From Acidobacteriota bacterium (lineage in GTDB: Bacteria > Acidobacteriota > Holophagae > Thermotomaculales > Thermotomaculaceae), in assembly GCA_003650445.1 (NCBI GenBank), contig QMQE01000131.1:1-7249 (forward strand): a DNA stretch of 7,249 bases. The letters are read 5' to 3'. The notes beneath the pieces are model-generated. The model made no database searches and was not told where the DNA came from. It saw only the letters and a list, made by a program, of their open reading frames with translations. Positions 1 to 6,204 of the stretch are shown piece by piece. A program made the position numbers and the translations under genes. Every line of letters begins with the position of its first letter. Within the stretch, counting starts at the first letter, position 1.

Positions 1-252
1 ATGATGCTCACACATGGAATAAAAATCAATGTCCCGGACCACAATCATCTCCTGGTAATCAGAACGGAATATCGCCCCATTTACCACCTCATCAATGGAT
101 TGCTTGTATCCGGTAAGCAGCTCGCTGAGGTACATCTTCGCCACCCGCTTGGGCGTATCCACCAGCCCTTCCCTTTCCGGGTTTTCCCCTACCAGCTTAA
201 GGATTTCCTCCACATGGAATTTCAGTTTATTGAATCTTTCTTCATTGTTCAT
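1..252 (-). CDS. folE: GTP cyclohydrolase I, N-terminal part (cut by window edge)
   Basis: FolE converts GTP to 7,8-dihydroneopterin triphosphate in the cytoplasm, the first step of folate, tetrahydropterin and 7-deazaguanine (queuosine) synthesis. Only the first 84 codons are inside the window; the C-terminal catalytic part lies to the left. The translation starts MNNEERFNKL. It has the family's N-terminal pattern with NPEREGLVDTPKRVAKMY (residues 24-41) and ends in the zinc/active-site motif SMCEHH (Cys81, His84). The ATG at 252-250 is preceded by a good Shine-Dalgarno stretch (AGGGGAG at about 260-266 on the minus strand). The start lies 11 nt inside the end of the upstream PTPS-like gene, so the two are probably co-transcribed and translationally coupled. 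Family identity is very secure; whether the complete protein is intact cannot be seen. Confidence 0.95.
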   Translation of the reverse strand, partial: MNNEERFNKLKFHVEEILKLVGENPEREGLVDTPKRVAKMYLSELLTGYKQSIDEVVNGAIFRSDYQEMIVVRDIDFYSMCEHH

Positions 253-1075
253 CAAATAGCTCCCCTGTTTCAAAAAAGTTGTTATTGGTTTCCTTCAATT
301 TAATCCGGTAGAGAAAAGCACTTATTTTTTCCTCCAATCCCTGCCGGATAAAGTGAATCAGGTTCTCCGATGTAGCTGGCTTGTCCCGGAAATAAGCAAC
401 TTCCATATCCAGCCGTTTTCCCTGAAGTTCAGTCTTCAGAAAATCCCGGACAATCCGCTCCAGTTCCTTCAGCGGCAATGTCATTCCGGTTACGGCATCA
501 ATGGGTTTCTTAACTGAAACAATCACCTCGTAGTTGTGGCCGTGACCGTGTTCATTGTTACATTTCCCGTACACTTCACGGTTTTTCTCATCCGTCAGCC
601 CGTCGCTGTGGAGCCTGTGGGTAGCGGAAAAAACAAAACGCTTGCTGAATACTGCCTCGGCACCGTCCCCGAAATACTCAGCAAAGACACTCTCCGTCGT
701 GTAGAGGCGCACCCGGTGAAGAAACACCCCCGCCGGAAGCCCCGGTTCAATGAGACGCCAGAAAATCCGGGAAAGGTTCTCCGCAGTGGGTTGCATTTTT
801 GAAAAATACGGCAGGTCCACATTCAAAAAAGCGTGGTCAAAGCGGTTGACCACCGTCCCGATAATCTGTTTCACCTCGGAAAGGTTGATCACCATACCGG
901 TCACCGGGTTCACTTCCCCCTTCAACGTTACATCCATGGTGTAATTATGGCCATGCCCGTACTTCGAGATACGGGAGCCGAAAACCGCCTGGTTCCGCTC
1001 TTCACTCCAGTCTGAAACCCAGTAGCGATGGGAAGCACAAAACCGGAACCGCCGGGTGATGTACCCAAAACTCAT
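242..1075 (-). CDS. Fused tandem 6-pyruvoyl-tetrahydropterin synthase/QueD-family protein (two PTPS domains)
   Basis: PTPS/QueD (COG0720) enzymes act on the FolE product dihydroneopterin triphosphate. This 277-residue protein is about twice the usual 120-150 residues and contains two PTPS folds, about residues 1-140 and 141-277. Zinc ligands are present in both: His16, His41 and His43 in domain 1; His153, His178 and His180 in domain 2 (each with GHGHNY). The catalytic residues are divided. Domain 1 has Arg35 where Cys is expected, but keeps Asp80-His81 (FDHAFLN). Domain 2 keeps Cys172 in VYGKCNNEHGHGHNY, but has Asp223-Met224 instead of Asp-His. Domain 2 also keeps the C-terminal Glu262 (KET), where domain 1 has Thr126. 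Both have the pterin-anchor Glu (Glu99, Glu237). Domain 2 matches CxxExxHGH, which I recall as the PTPS-I/III subgroup motif linked to both queuosine and folate synthesis. The start was set at ATG 1075 because AGGAGG sits 4 nt upstream; a longer reading from 1111 would begin inside the promoter. It is the first gene before folE. The substrate is likely dihydroneopterin triphosphate; the product is uncertain. Confidence 0.9.
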   Translation of the reverse strand: MSFGYITRRFRFCASHRYWVSDWSEERNQAVFGSRISKYGHGHNYTMDVTLKGEVNPVTGMVINLSEVKQIIGTVVNRFDHAFLNVDLPYFSKMQPTAENLSRIFWRLIEPGLPAGVFLHRVRLYTTESVFAEYFGDGAEAVFSKRFVFSATHRLHSDGLTDEKNREVYGKCNNEHGHGHNYEVIVSVKKPIDAVTGMTLPLKELERIVRDFLKTELQGKRLDMEVAYFRDKPATSENLIHFIRQGLEEKISAFLYRIKLKETNNNFFETGELFDEQ

Positions 1076-1085
1076 TTCCCCTCCT

Positions 1086-1102
1086 GAACCGCCAGGCGGT
1101 TC
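1086..1102. promoter_or_regulatory. Perfect 17-bp palindrome in the PTPS-folE leader (candidate operator)
   Basis: GAACCGCC-A-GGCGGTTC on the plus strand has two perfect 8-bp arms around one central base. It begins within a base or so of the predicted transcription start of the PTPS-folE operon and directly abuts the AGGAGG ribosome binding site (1080-1085). This is a typical place for a dimeric repressor to bind. In RNA it could also form a 6-bp stem with a 5-nt loop next to the ribosome binding site. No regulator for it is seen in the window, so its role is inferred from position and symmetry alone. Confidence 0.55.
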
Positions 1103-1109
1103 GCTGGAC

Positions 1110-1118
1110 ATTATAGCA
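1110..1118 (-). promoter_or_regulatory. Extended -10 promoter of the PTPS-folE operon
   Basis: On the minus strand the sequence reads TGCTATAAT: a consensus -10 hexamer (1110-1115) preceded by the TGn extension (1117-1118). The predicted start of transcription is near 1103, giving a leader of about 28 nt. No good -35 hexamer stands at the right distance; that position (about 1133-1138) is occupied by a GC-rich palindrome, which fits an extended -10 promoter or one needing an activator. Confidence 0.65.
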
Positions 1119-1124
1119 CGGACA

Positions 1125-1139
1125 CGGCGCTTGGCGCCG
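1125..1139. repeat. GC-rich palindrome at the -35 position of the PTPS-folE promoter
   Basis: CGGCGC-TTG-GCGCCG has perfect 6-bp arms with a 3-nt centre. It overlaps where a -35 hexamer would be for the promoter at 1110-1118. It could be a protein binding site or a small hairpin; it has no following T-run, so it is not a typical terminator. Confidence 0.45.
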
Positions 1140-1146
1140 GATGTCA

Positions 1147-1249
1147 GATGAAAGGTTTTGGATGACAGGTGGAAAAAGAATCAGAGAATTGAGAGGAGAG
1201 CATGTGTTTTTGCGGTTCCATCTGATTCTATCATCAAACATCTTTCATC
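1147..1249. repeat. Long imperfect inverted repeat in the divergent intergenic region
   Basis: The outer arms, 1147-1168 and 1228-1249, match as reverse complements at 18 of 22 positions, including a perfect GATGAAAG/CTTTCATC end. An inner pair is perfect over 9 bp: AGAATCAGA (1177-1185) and TCTGATTCT (1221-1229), with 35 nt between. The inner and outer right arms overlap by 2 nt, so both cannot pair completely at once. There is no coding sequence here. It may be a remnant of a small non-autonomous mobile element or a structured regulatory region. The rest of 1119-1327 shows nothing else I can name. Confidence 0.45.
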
Positions 1250-1327
1250 CAATACCTGACAGCCCACCGAAGGGGGTTCATCCAGCTGCCAAACGGGGGC
1301 GGATCATCATTGGTTCGCGCCGCAAAG

Positions 1328-1355
1328 TTGCCTAATTTGTTTTTTTCGTTATAAT
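1328..1355 (+). promoter_or_regulatory. Sigma70-type promoter of the PEGA/SUMF-like gene
   Basis: TTGCCT (1328-1333, 4 of 6 matches to TTGACA) and a consensus TATAAT (1350-1355) are separated by 16 bp, in an AT-rich stretch that stands out from its surroundings. Transcription would start near 1362, leaving a leader of about 24 nt before the ATG at 1386. Confidence 0.65.
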
Positions 1356-1385
1356 TTAAGAAGCACCTGATTGGGAGAAAAGATA

Positions 1386-3206
1386 ATGAACGATGCAACA
1401 GGGCAGAACCCAGCTGGCAGACGGACGGGAACAATTCATGTCACCACTAATATGAACTGCTCTATTTCACTGGATGGAAAAGAAGCCGGATTGACTGAAG
1501 ATGCCACTTTCACCCTCCGGAATGTCCCTTTCGGCCGTCATCTGCTGGAAGGGGCCACCCATCGACATCTTGTAACAAAAGAAATCTTCCTCAGCCTGCC
1601 CGAGCTCAACATACGGCTTGTACTGGAGGAAAGAGGGGGAACCCTTGTTCTTGAAACTGAAATTGAGGGTTGTCGAGTTGGGATTGAGGGAGAAAATTAT
1701 CCATGCCCTGCAACAATCAACAACCTGAAACGCGGGGTTTATCCCATCACCGTTTCCGGTGAGGGCTTCCAATATACGGACAAAGTCCGCATTCAGAACA
1801 ACCAGATCACGCCATATCGGATAACTGAGCAAGTTGTAAAAGAAAAGGAAACAGAAGCTGCCAAACGAAATTACAAACACGTCTTAGAAATGCCTGAAAC
1901 CACTCTCCGGGACCGGAAACGGAAGGTCTCAGCCCTGGAAGAGATTCTGGCCAACGAAAACCGATTTGAACTGACGAAAGGAATTGAAATCCATCGGCAT
2001 CTGATGCAGAACATTCGGCAGGAAGAATTCGCAAAAGAAACAATGAGTAAGGCCATCGCAGTTGAAAAAATAAAGAAAAAGAGAAAATATGGCCTGATTC
2101 TATCTATTCTGGCAATCATCCTCGTCATTGTAGCAGGGACAAGTATCCTGGTCATCCAAAGTAACCGGAATCGGGATGATGAGAAAACATACAGCAAAGC
2201 GCTGCAATCCGGTAATCCGGCCGACTATGATACTTATCTGGAATTATTCGGCAAGAATGCTCGCCATTTTCAAGCAGCCCACACTTTTCTGGATAAAGCG
2301 AACCAGGATGATAGGATGTTTGCCAAGGCAAAACTGAAGAACACACCTGCCGCTTTTGAAGATTATCTGAATACGTTCCGGGAACAGGCACGTCACCGCA
2401 GAGAAGCGGAAACAATGCTCAGGAAGCTCAAAGTAAAACAGGACTTTCCGGACACATTAAAGAAAATGGGCCTGGTCCTGGTTCCTGGGGGTAGCTATTT
2501 CATGGGTGCTTCCCCTGCGGAAAACAGTGCCAAGGCTGACAATCTGCCCCCTGTCTGGGTCAAAATCCACCCTTTTGCAATCGGGAAATATGAAGTCACT
2601 TTCGATGAATATGATACTTTTTGCAGAGAAACCGGCCGATCTCCGGTGAATGATTCCCGGTTTGGAAGAGAAAAGCACCCGGTAATCAATGTTTCCTGGA
2701 ATGATGCAAACGCTTACTGCAGCTGGCTTTCAGAAAAAACAGGCTTGCTTATTCGACTGCCCAGTGAATCAGAATGGGAGTTTGCTTGTCGGGCAAGGCG
2801 AATGTCTATTTTTTTCTGGGGGAATGAGATGGATCACGCGTATTGTGTAAGTGGTAGAAAAAAAAGAGGTCGGACCCGCCCGGTTGGAAGTACTGAACCA
2901 AACAGCCTGGGCCTCTACGACATGTCGGGGAACGTGTATGAATGGTGTCAGGACCAGTATCAGGACCCCCTATCTCCCGGAAAGGACGAAAAATACAGGG
3001 GCAGCAGTTATCAGTTTTTTCAGAAATATGACAAAAACCAGAGTCAGAATCCTGTTTTCAACGCCTGGGGCAACCGCAGGGTCATCAGGGGGGGAAGTTA
3101 TCGAAGTAGTGATTTCTCCTGCCGGTCCAGCCACCGTGCCGGTGCTTTGCCGGAAACAAAACGAAGCGACATCGGATTCCGTATCGCTGTTACAATCCCG
3201 CAATAA
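1386..3206 (+). CDS. Membrane-anchored PEGA-domain protein with C-terminal SUMF1/FGE-like domain
   Basis: A 606-residue protein. Residues about 17-80 and 85-145 look like two PEGA-type beta domains (GTIHVTTNMNCSISLDGKE and GTLVLETEIEGCRVGIEGE starts). Residues about 150-232 are highly charged and probably helical. Residues 236-257 form one membrane span preceded by KIKKKRK, which predicts a cytoplasmic N-terminus and a periplasmic or outside C-terminus. Residues 268-305 and 311-348 are two related helical repeats. Residues about 358-606 are a sulfatase-modifying-factor/FGE-type domain, shown by LVPGGSYFMG, RLPSESEWEFACRA, YDMSGNVYEW, IRGGSY and DIGFRI. In true formylglycine-generating enzymes two cysteines five residues apart follow GGSYx; here the first is Ser574 and only Cys579 remains, so FGE oxidase activity is unlikely and a binding or structural role is more plausible. 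The start is ATG 1386, 8 nt after GGGAG; a TTG at 1371 lacks its own ribosome binding site. It appears monocistronic, between a divergent and a convergent gene. The biological role is unknown. Confidence 0.85.
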   Translation: MNDATGQNPAGRRTGTIHVTTNMNCSISLDGKEAGLTEDATFTLRNVPFGRHLLEGATHRHLVTKEIFLSLPELNIRLVLEERGGTLVLETEIEGCRVGIEGENYPCPATINNLKRGVYPITVSGEGFQYTDKVRIQNNQITPYRITEQVVKEKETEAAKRNYKHVLEMPETTLRDRKRKVSALEEILANENRFELTKGIEIHRHLMQNIRQEEFAKETMSKAIAVEKIKKKRKYGLILSILAIILVIVAGTSILVIQSNRNRDDEKTYSKALQSGNPADYDTYLELFGKNARHFQAAHTFLDKANQDDRMFAKAKLKNTPAAFEDYLNTFREQARHRREAETMLRKLKVKQDFPDTLKKMGLVLVPGGSYFMGASPAENSAKADNLPPVWVKIHPFAIGKYEVTFDEYDTFCRETGRSPVNDSRFGREKHPVINVSWNDANAYCSWLSEKTGLLIRLPSESEWEFACRARRMSIFFWGNEMDHAYCVSGRKKRGRTRPVGSTEPNSLGLYDMSGNVYEWCQDQYQDPLSPGKDEKYRGSSYQFFQKYDKNQSQNPVFNAWGNRRVIRGGSYRSSDFSCRSSHRAGALPETKRSDIGFRIAVTIPQ

Positions 3207-3294
3207 GTGCCCTTGGAGCAGTGCGTGTGAAAGCGCGTGTGTGTGAAAGAATGAGCGACTTTTTGCCTTCCATCGCGCACATCCACTCGCACGT
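3207..3294. other. Convergent intergenic gap, GT-rich then AC-rich
   Basis: The gap lies between two convergent stop codons. GTGTGAAAG occurs twice, at 3225-3233 and 3241-3249 (16-nt period), and short complementary pieces (GTGCG at 3221-3225 with CGCAC at 3288-3292; GCGCG at 3233-3237 with CGCGC at 3274-3278) could pair weakly. A T-run stands at 3260-3265. It might act as a weak bidirectional terminator, but no standard stem followed by a T-tract is present. Confidence 0.3.
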
Positions 3295-5214
3295 TCACTT
3301 GCTCTTAGTCCGGGCTTCACTTGCAAGGGATTTCAAGTTTTCCACTTGTTGATTCGTGGGGAGGGGTCCGGAGCCGAAGCGAAGGGCTTCATATTCGTTA
3401 AAGAATGAAGTAAGTTTGGCTCTAAGAGGGAGATCCTGAATTTTTTCAACACTCTCCCTCCAGGACAAGCCTTTTGTTTCCGGGTACTTTCGGGCCAGCC
3501 ATTCCATTACCTGAATAGCAAGTATGGAAACCGGCTGCATCCGTTTCCTAAATTCACATTTCCGGCGCCACAAGAACAGCATCCGGCCCGAAATAAGCGT
3601 AACTCCCACCAGGATAAGAAGCGAAATCACGACTGCCGACAACACTCCATTGTTTTCTGTGCTCGAACCCGGCCATTTCAGTTGCCCCAGCAATGCCTGC
3701 CGGTCTTCCACTGAATATCCAACGATATAACGATCCCATGCAAAGCCCAGGATATCCAAATAGTTCTCAAACATGGAATGGGTGGATTCAGTTGTAACAG
3801 GAGTCGGGTCAAACCGAACCCATCGGGGCCCAATTGCCGCCTCAACCCAGGTGTGAGCGTTGGCCTGGCGAACCACGTAGTACCCACCGTAGGAATTGAA
3901 ATCTCCACCCCTGTACCCGGCAACAATCCGGGCTGGGACACCCAACGACCGAAGCATCAGGACCATTGCCGTGGCATAATATTCGCAGTAGCCTTTTTTT
4001 GTTTCAAAGAGAAAATCCTCAATTGGATTGCCTACGGTTTCCGCAAGGGGGACTTTCAGGGAATAACTGCAGTTTTTCTTCAGCCAGTTCACAATTGCCC
4101 GACACTTTCCCGCCGCATCGGGTATCCCGGCAGTAATGGTTTTTGCAAGTTTATGCGTTCGTTTCATTCCCTCTGGAAACTGCAGGTACAAATCCAGGGT
4201 ATTGGCCCGGACTCCCGGACGCCTCCCGGTACTGACCACCCGGTAGTGGAGACGCTTTTTTCGACGCCGTGAAACCGCCACTTCGCCATTGGGATATTGA
4301 ACCACCCAACGGCTGTCGCATTCAATCCTGGCAATTTCACTGAGACCGAAAACTGTTCCACTCTTAGGCGGTTTCAACAGTACATCCTGCACAATTCCGC
4401 CTTTTTGCAACTTTCGAACAAACTGAACAACCCCCTTTCGGTTGCGATAGGGAAAACCGTGGGTCCATTTGTTTTCCCATGCATTTTGTTCATAGGTCTC
4501 AAACACTTTTCCCCGCCAGTATGGTGCAACAGGCTGCCTGCCAGCCACTGTAATCCGCATCACCACATCCGCGCTGCTGAGTACTTCTTCAAAGGCTCCT
4601 ATGGAAACCTTATCATCAAAACCGGACATGGCCTTTTGACGATTTCGGCTGCCTAAAAGGCCTCCTGCACCCCTGGGAATCAGGACAAACATCATCGTTA
4701 CCACCGGTAGTACCAGGAGCGTCAGCGCTACACCGGAAGTCATCAGGCCCCTTGGCATTTTTTCCACTTCCTCCGCCTGATACGATGCCATAATGAACAA
4801 AACTGAGGAGGCCATAAAAACCAGGAAAATCACCGCGAAAACCAACGGCTGAGCCAGTTCAGATGCCACAACAAGCTGAATCACCGACATGAAAAACACC
4901 TGCAGCCCATCCCCGGGTGTTCGGATGTCAAAGCTCTTGATAGCATGAAAAGCAAGGGTCAGATTCCCCACTGCAATCAAAAGATCTCCTGAGATAATAA
5001 ACATATCGGTAATAAAGAAAATAAGTGTCACAAAGGCAGCCACATTGAGGACAATTCGATTTCCTGCCGATCTGCCACGAATCAACGCAAGATAACCCAG
5101 CACCGTTACCGGCATCAGAAAAAAAAGCTGAGGCGGCATTTCGCCGGTAATCAGCAATGCCGTATGACTGACCGCTACAATAAAAAAAAGTGTCCACTTA
5201 TAGCCGGATTGCAT
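3295..5214 (-). CDS. TgpA-like membrane transglutaminase-fold protein (DUF3488-transglutaminase)
   Basis: A 639-residue inner-membrane protein. The N-terminal 181 residues hold about six to seven hydrophobic segments (for example about 8-23, 30-46, 55-73, 121-143 and 158-180), the DUF3488-type membrane region. A large outside domain follows. Its transglutaminase core shows an intact Cys-His-Asp triad: Cys410 in KKGYCEYYA, His454 in NAHTWVE and Asp469 in RFDPTP. A final membrane span (about 524-547) precedes a basic, helical cytoplasmic tail resembling the C-terminal region common in this family. The fold hydrolyses or transfers at peptide or amide bonds; the substrate is unknown. Family members sit with MoxR and DUF58 genes, as here, and Pseudomonas TgpA is essential. 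The start is ATG 5214, with AGGGG 6 nt upstream; the longer reading from 5274 needs a TTG. It overlaps the end of the DUF58 gene by 17 nt, so translational coupling is likely. Confidence 0.92.
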   Translation of the reverse strand: MQSGYKWTLFFIVAVSHTALLITGEMPPQLFFLMPVTVLGYLALIRGRSAGNRIVLNVAAFVTLIFFITDMFIISGDLLIAVGNLTLAFHAIKSFDIRTPGDGLQVFFMSVIQLVVASELAQPLVFAVIFLVFMASSVLFIMASYQAEEVEKMPRGLMTSGVALTLLVLPVVTMMFVLIPRGAGGLLGSRNRQKAMSGFDDKVSIGAFEEVLSSADVVMRITVAGRQPVAPYWRGKVFETYEQNAWENKWTHGFPYRNRKGVVQFVRKLQKGGIVQDVLLKPPKSGTVFGLSEIARIECDSRWVVQYPNGEVAVSRRRKKRLHYRVVSTGRRPGVRANTLDLYLQFPEGMKRTHKLAKTITAGIPDAAGKCRAIVNWLKKNCSYSLKVPLAETVGNPIEDFLFETKKGYCEYYATAMVLMLRSLGVPARIVAGYRGGDFNSYGGYYVVRQANAHTWVEAAIGPRWVRFDPTPVTTESTHSMFENYLDILGFAWDRYIVGYSVEDRQALLGQLKWPGSSTENNGVLSAVVISLLILVGVTLISGRMLFLWRRKCEFRKRMQPVSILAIQVMEWLARKYPETKGLSWRESVEKIQDLPLRAKLTSFFNEYEALRFGSGPLPTNQQVENLKSLASEARTKSK

Positions 5215-6199
5215 TAAATACCCCTGCCGCCTGTTGTTCCAGCTTTTTAATTGGAGAATCTGGGTTGCAGACAATCAGGAGGAGCATCTCCTGCCCATCT
5301 TCGTCCAGCGTCCCTGGCTCCGGCTCTTCTGCCTGAAGCAATGCCAGCATATCCATAATATGATACAACTGTTCCCTGCTTCTGGCCGCCACACTCACCT
5401 GTGCCAGTGTTTTGAGACGAACCGGGTACCCTTGTGAGAACAACATCTCCACCAATGAAGCAGCCAGAGAAATCCCCTTTTCGAAGATTTCCGGTGCCGC
5501 TCCAGCACTGGTATCCAGTGCGACCGTCACCTGCCTGGAAATCCCCGCCCTGAACTCCTTCACCATTAATTCGCCTGCCTTTGCCGTGGATTTCCAGTGA
5601 ATGTCCCGCATGGGATCTCCCTGCTGGTAAGGCCGAATATCGGTAAAATCTTCTCCTGAGGGATGTGGCAAAGCACCCGAGCCACTGACAGAACAAAGCC
5701 CAGACAACAAACCCCGGACATCCACCAATTCCGGATATACAAGAAATGATTTTGGATTGTTCAATTTAACTACGTTGCGATAAAAGCCAAAGGGGTAACC
5801 GGAAGACAATTGAATGTCGGACAAGTATATGCGGCCCCGGTGCCGGAATGTCACCGTGTTATTGATTTCCGTCATCTCTTCAGCACCAACCCTGGGCGCT
5901 ACCGCAGATATTCCGGCCGCAACGTCCTTCATACTGACGAGAAAAGCGGGTCGATACCTGCGATCATTGAAAAAGCGACAGGAGATTGTCTTGGAAGATC
6001 CTGCGTACACCGGCTCTTCCAGTACCACATCCCCACTCAATTTCCTCAGATTGAACCATCCTGCCACCATGTCCAGAATGCCCAACGACGCCATCAGTGA
6101 GGCGAGAAGATAAATCAGGTTATTGCCTGTATTCAAGGCTGCCATTGCCACCAGGATACCGGTAACGAGAAGCCCTTTCCCCTCCCGTGTCAGTTTCAT
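5198..6199 (-). CDS. DUF58-domain membrane protein
   Basis: A 333-residue protein with two hydrophobic segments near the N-terminus (about residues 8-23 and 27-48), a beta-rich middle, and the DUF58 signature at about 179-216: HPSGEDFTDIRPYQQGD followed by IHWKSTAKAGELMVKEF. After it comes a von Willebrand A-like start, VTVALDTSAG (224-233). The metal-site motif of a classical VWA domain, DxSxS, reads DTSAG here, so metal binding may be altered. DUF58 proteins typically accompany MoxR ATPases and are thought to be their partners or targets; the biochemical function is not established. The ATG at 6199 starts 5 nt after the moxR stop and has only a weak ribosome binding site, so translation probably depends on ribosomes leaving moxR. 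Its end overlaps the transglutaminase gene. Confidence 0.92.
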   Translation of the reverse strand: MKLTREGKGLLVTGILVAMAALNTGNNLIYLLASLMASLGILDMVAGWFNLRKLSGDVVLEEPVYAGSSKTISCRFFNDRRYRPAFLVSMKDVAAGISAVAPRVGAEEMTEINNTVTFRHRGRIYLSDIQLSSGYPFGFYRNVVKLNNPKSFLVYPELVDVRGLLSGLCSVSGSGALPHPSGEDFTDIRPYQQGDPMRDIHWKSTAKAGELMVKEFRAGISRQVTVALDTSAGAAPEIFEKGISLAASLVEMLFSQGYPVRLKTLAQVSVAARSREQLYHIMDMLALLQAEEPEPGTLDEDGQEMLLLIVCNPDSPIKKLEQQAAGVFNAIRL

Positions 6200-6204
6200 C
6201 TCTA

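Noticed and set aside
1..303. Plus-strand open frame covering the left edge.
   Set aside because: It is antisense to folE and the end of the PTPS gene, whose minus-strand products have clear family motifs.
1076..1103. A preQ1 or tetrahydrofolate riboswitch ahead of the PTPS-folE operon.
   Set aside because: The predicted leader is only about 28 nt and contains nothing but the palindrome and the ribosome binding site, too short for a THF riboswitch and without a preQ1 aptamer pattern.
1076..1111. A longer PTPS reading that begins 12 codons upstream at 1111 (MSSEPPGGSGGE...).
   Set aside because: That ATG overlaps the TATAAT promoter element and would lie upstream of the predicted transcript start; the ATG at 1075 has AGGAGG directly before it and fits family N-termini.
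1371..1385. TTG start five codons upstream for the PEGA/SUMF-like protein.
   Set aside because: The GGGAG ribosome binding site lies within this stretch and serves the ATG at 1386.
3093..3122. Active formylglycine-generating enzyme (sulfatase maturase).
   Set aside because: The first of the two catalytic Cys positions is Ser574, and no sulfatase gene is nearby; the CRS-type pattern fits non-catalytic SUMF-like domains better.
3221..3292. A standard rho-independent terminator between the convergent genes.
   Set aside because: The possible pairing is weak and interrupted, and the T-run at 3260-3265 falls in the loop instead of after a stem.
3778..4656. Plus-strand open frames (3778-4272, 4297-4656) opposite the transglutaminase gene.
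   Set aside because: They are antisense to a strongly conserved protein with catalytic motifs and encode no recognisable domain.
5215..5274. TTG start 20 codons upstream for the membrane transglutaminase.
   Set aside because: It would overlap the DUF58 gene by 77 nt and adds a polar stretch ahead of the first membrane segment; the ATG at 5214 has AGGGG at proper distance.
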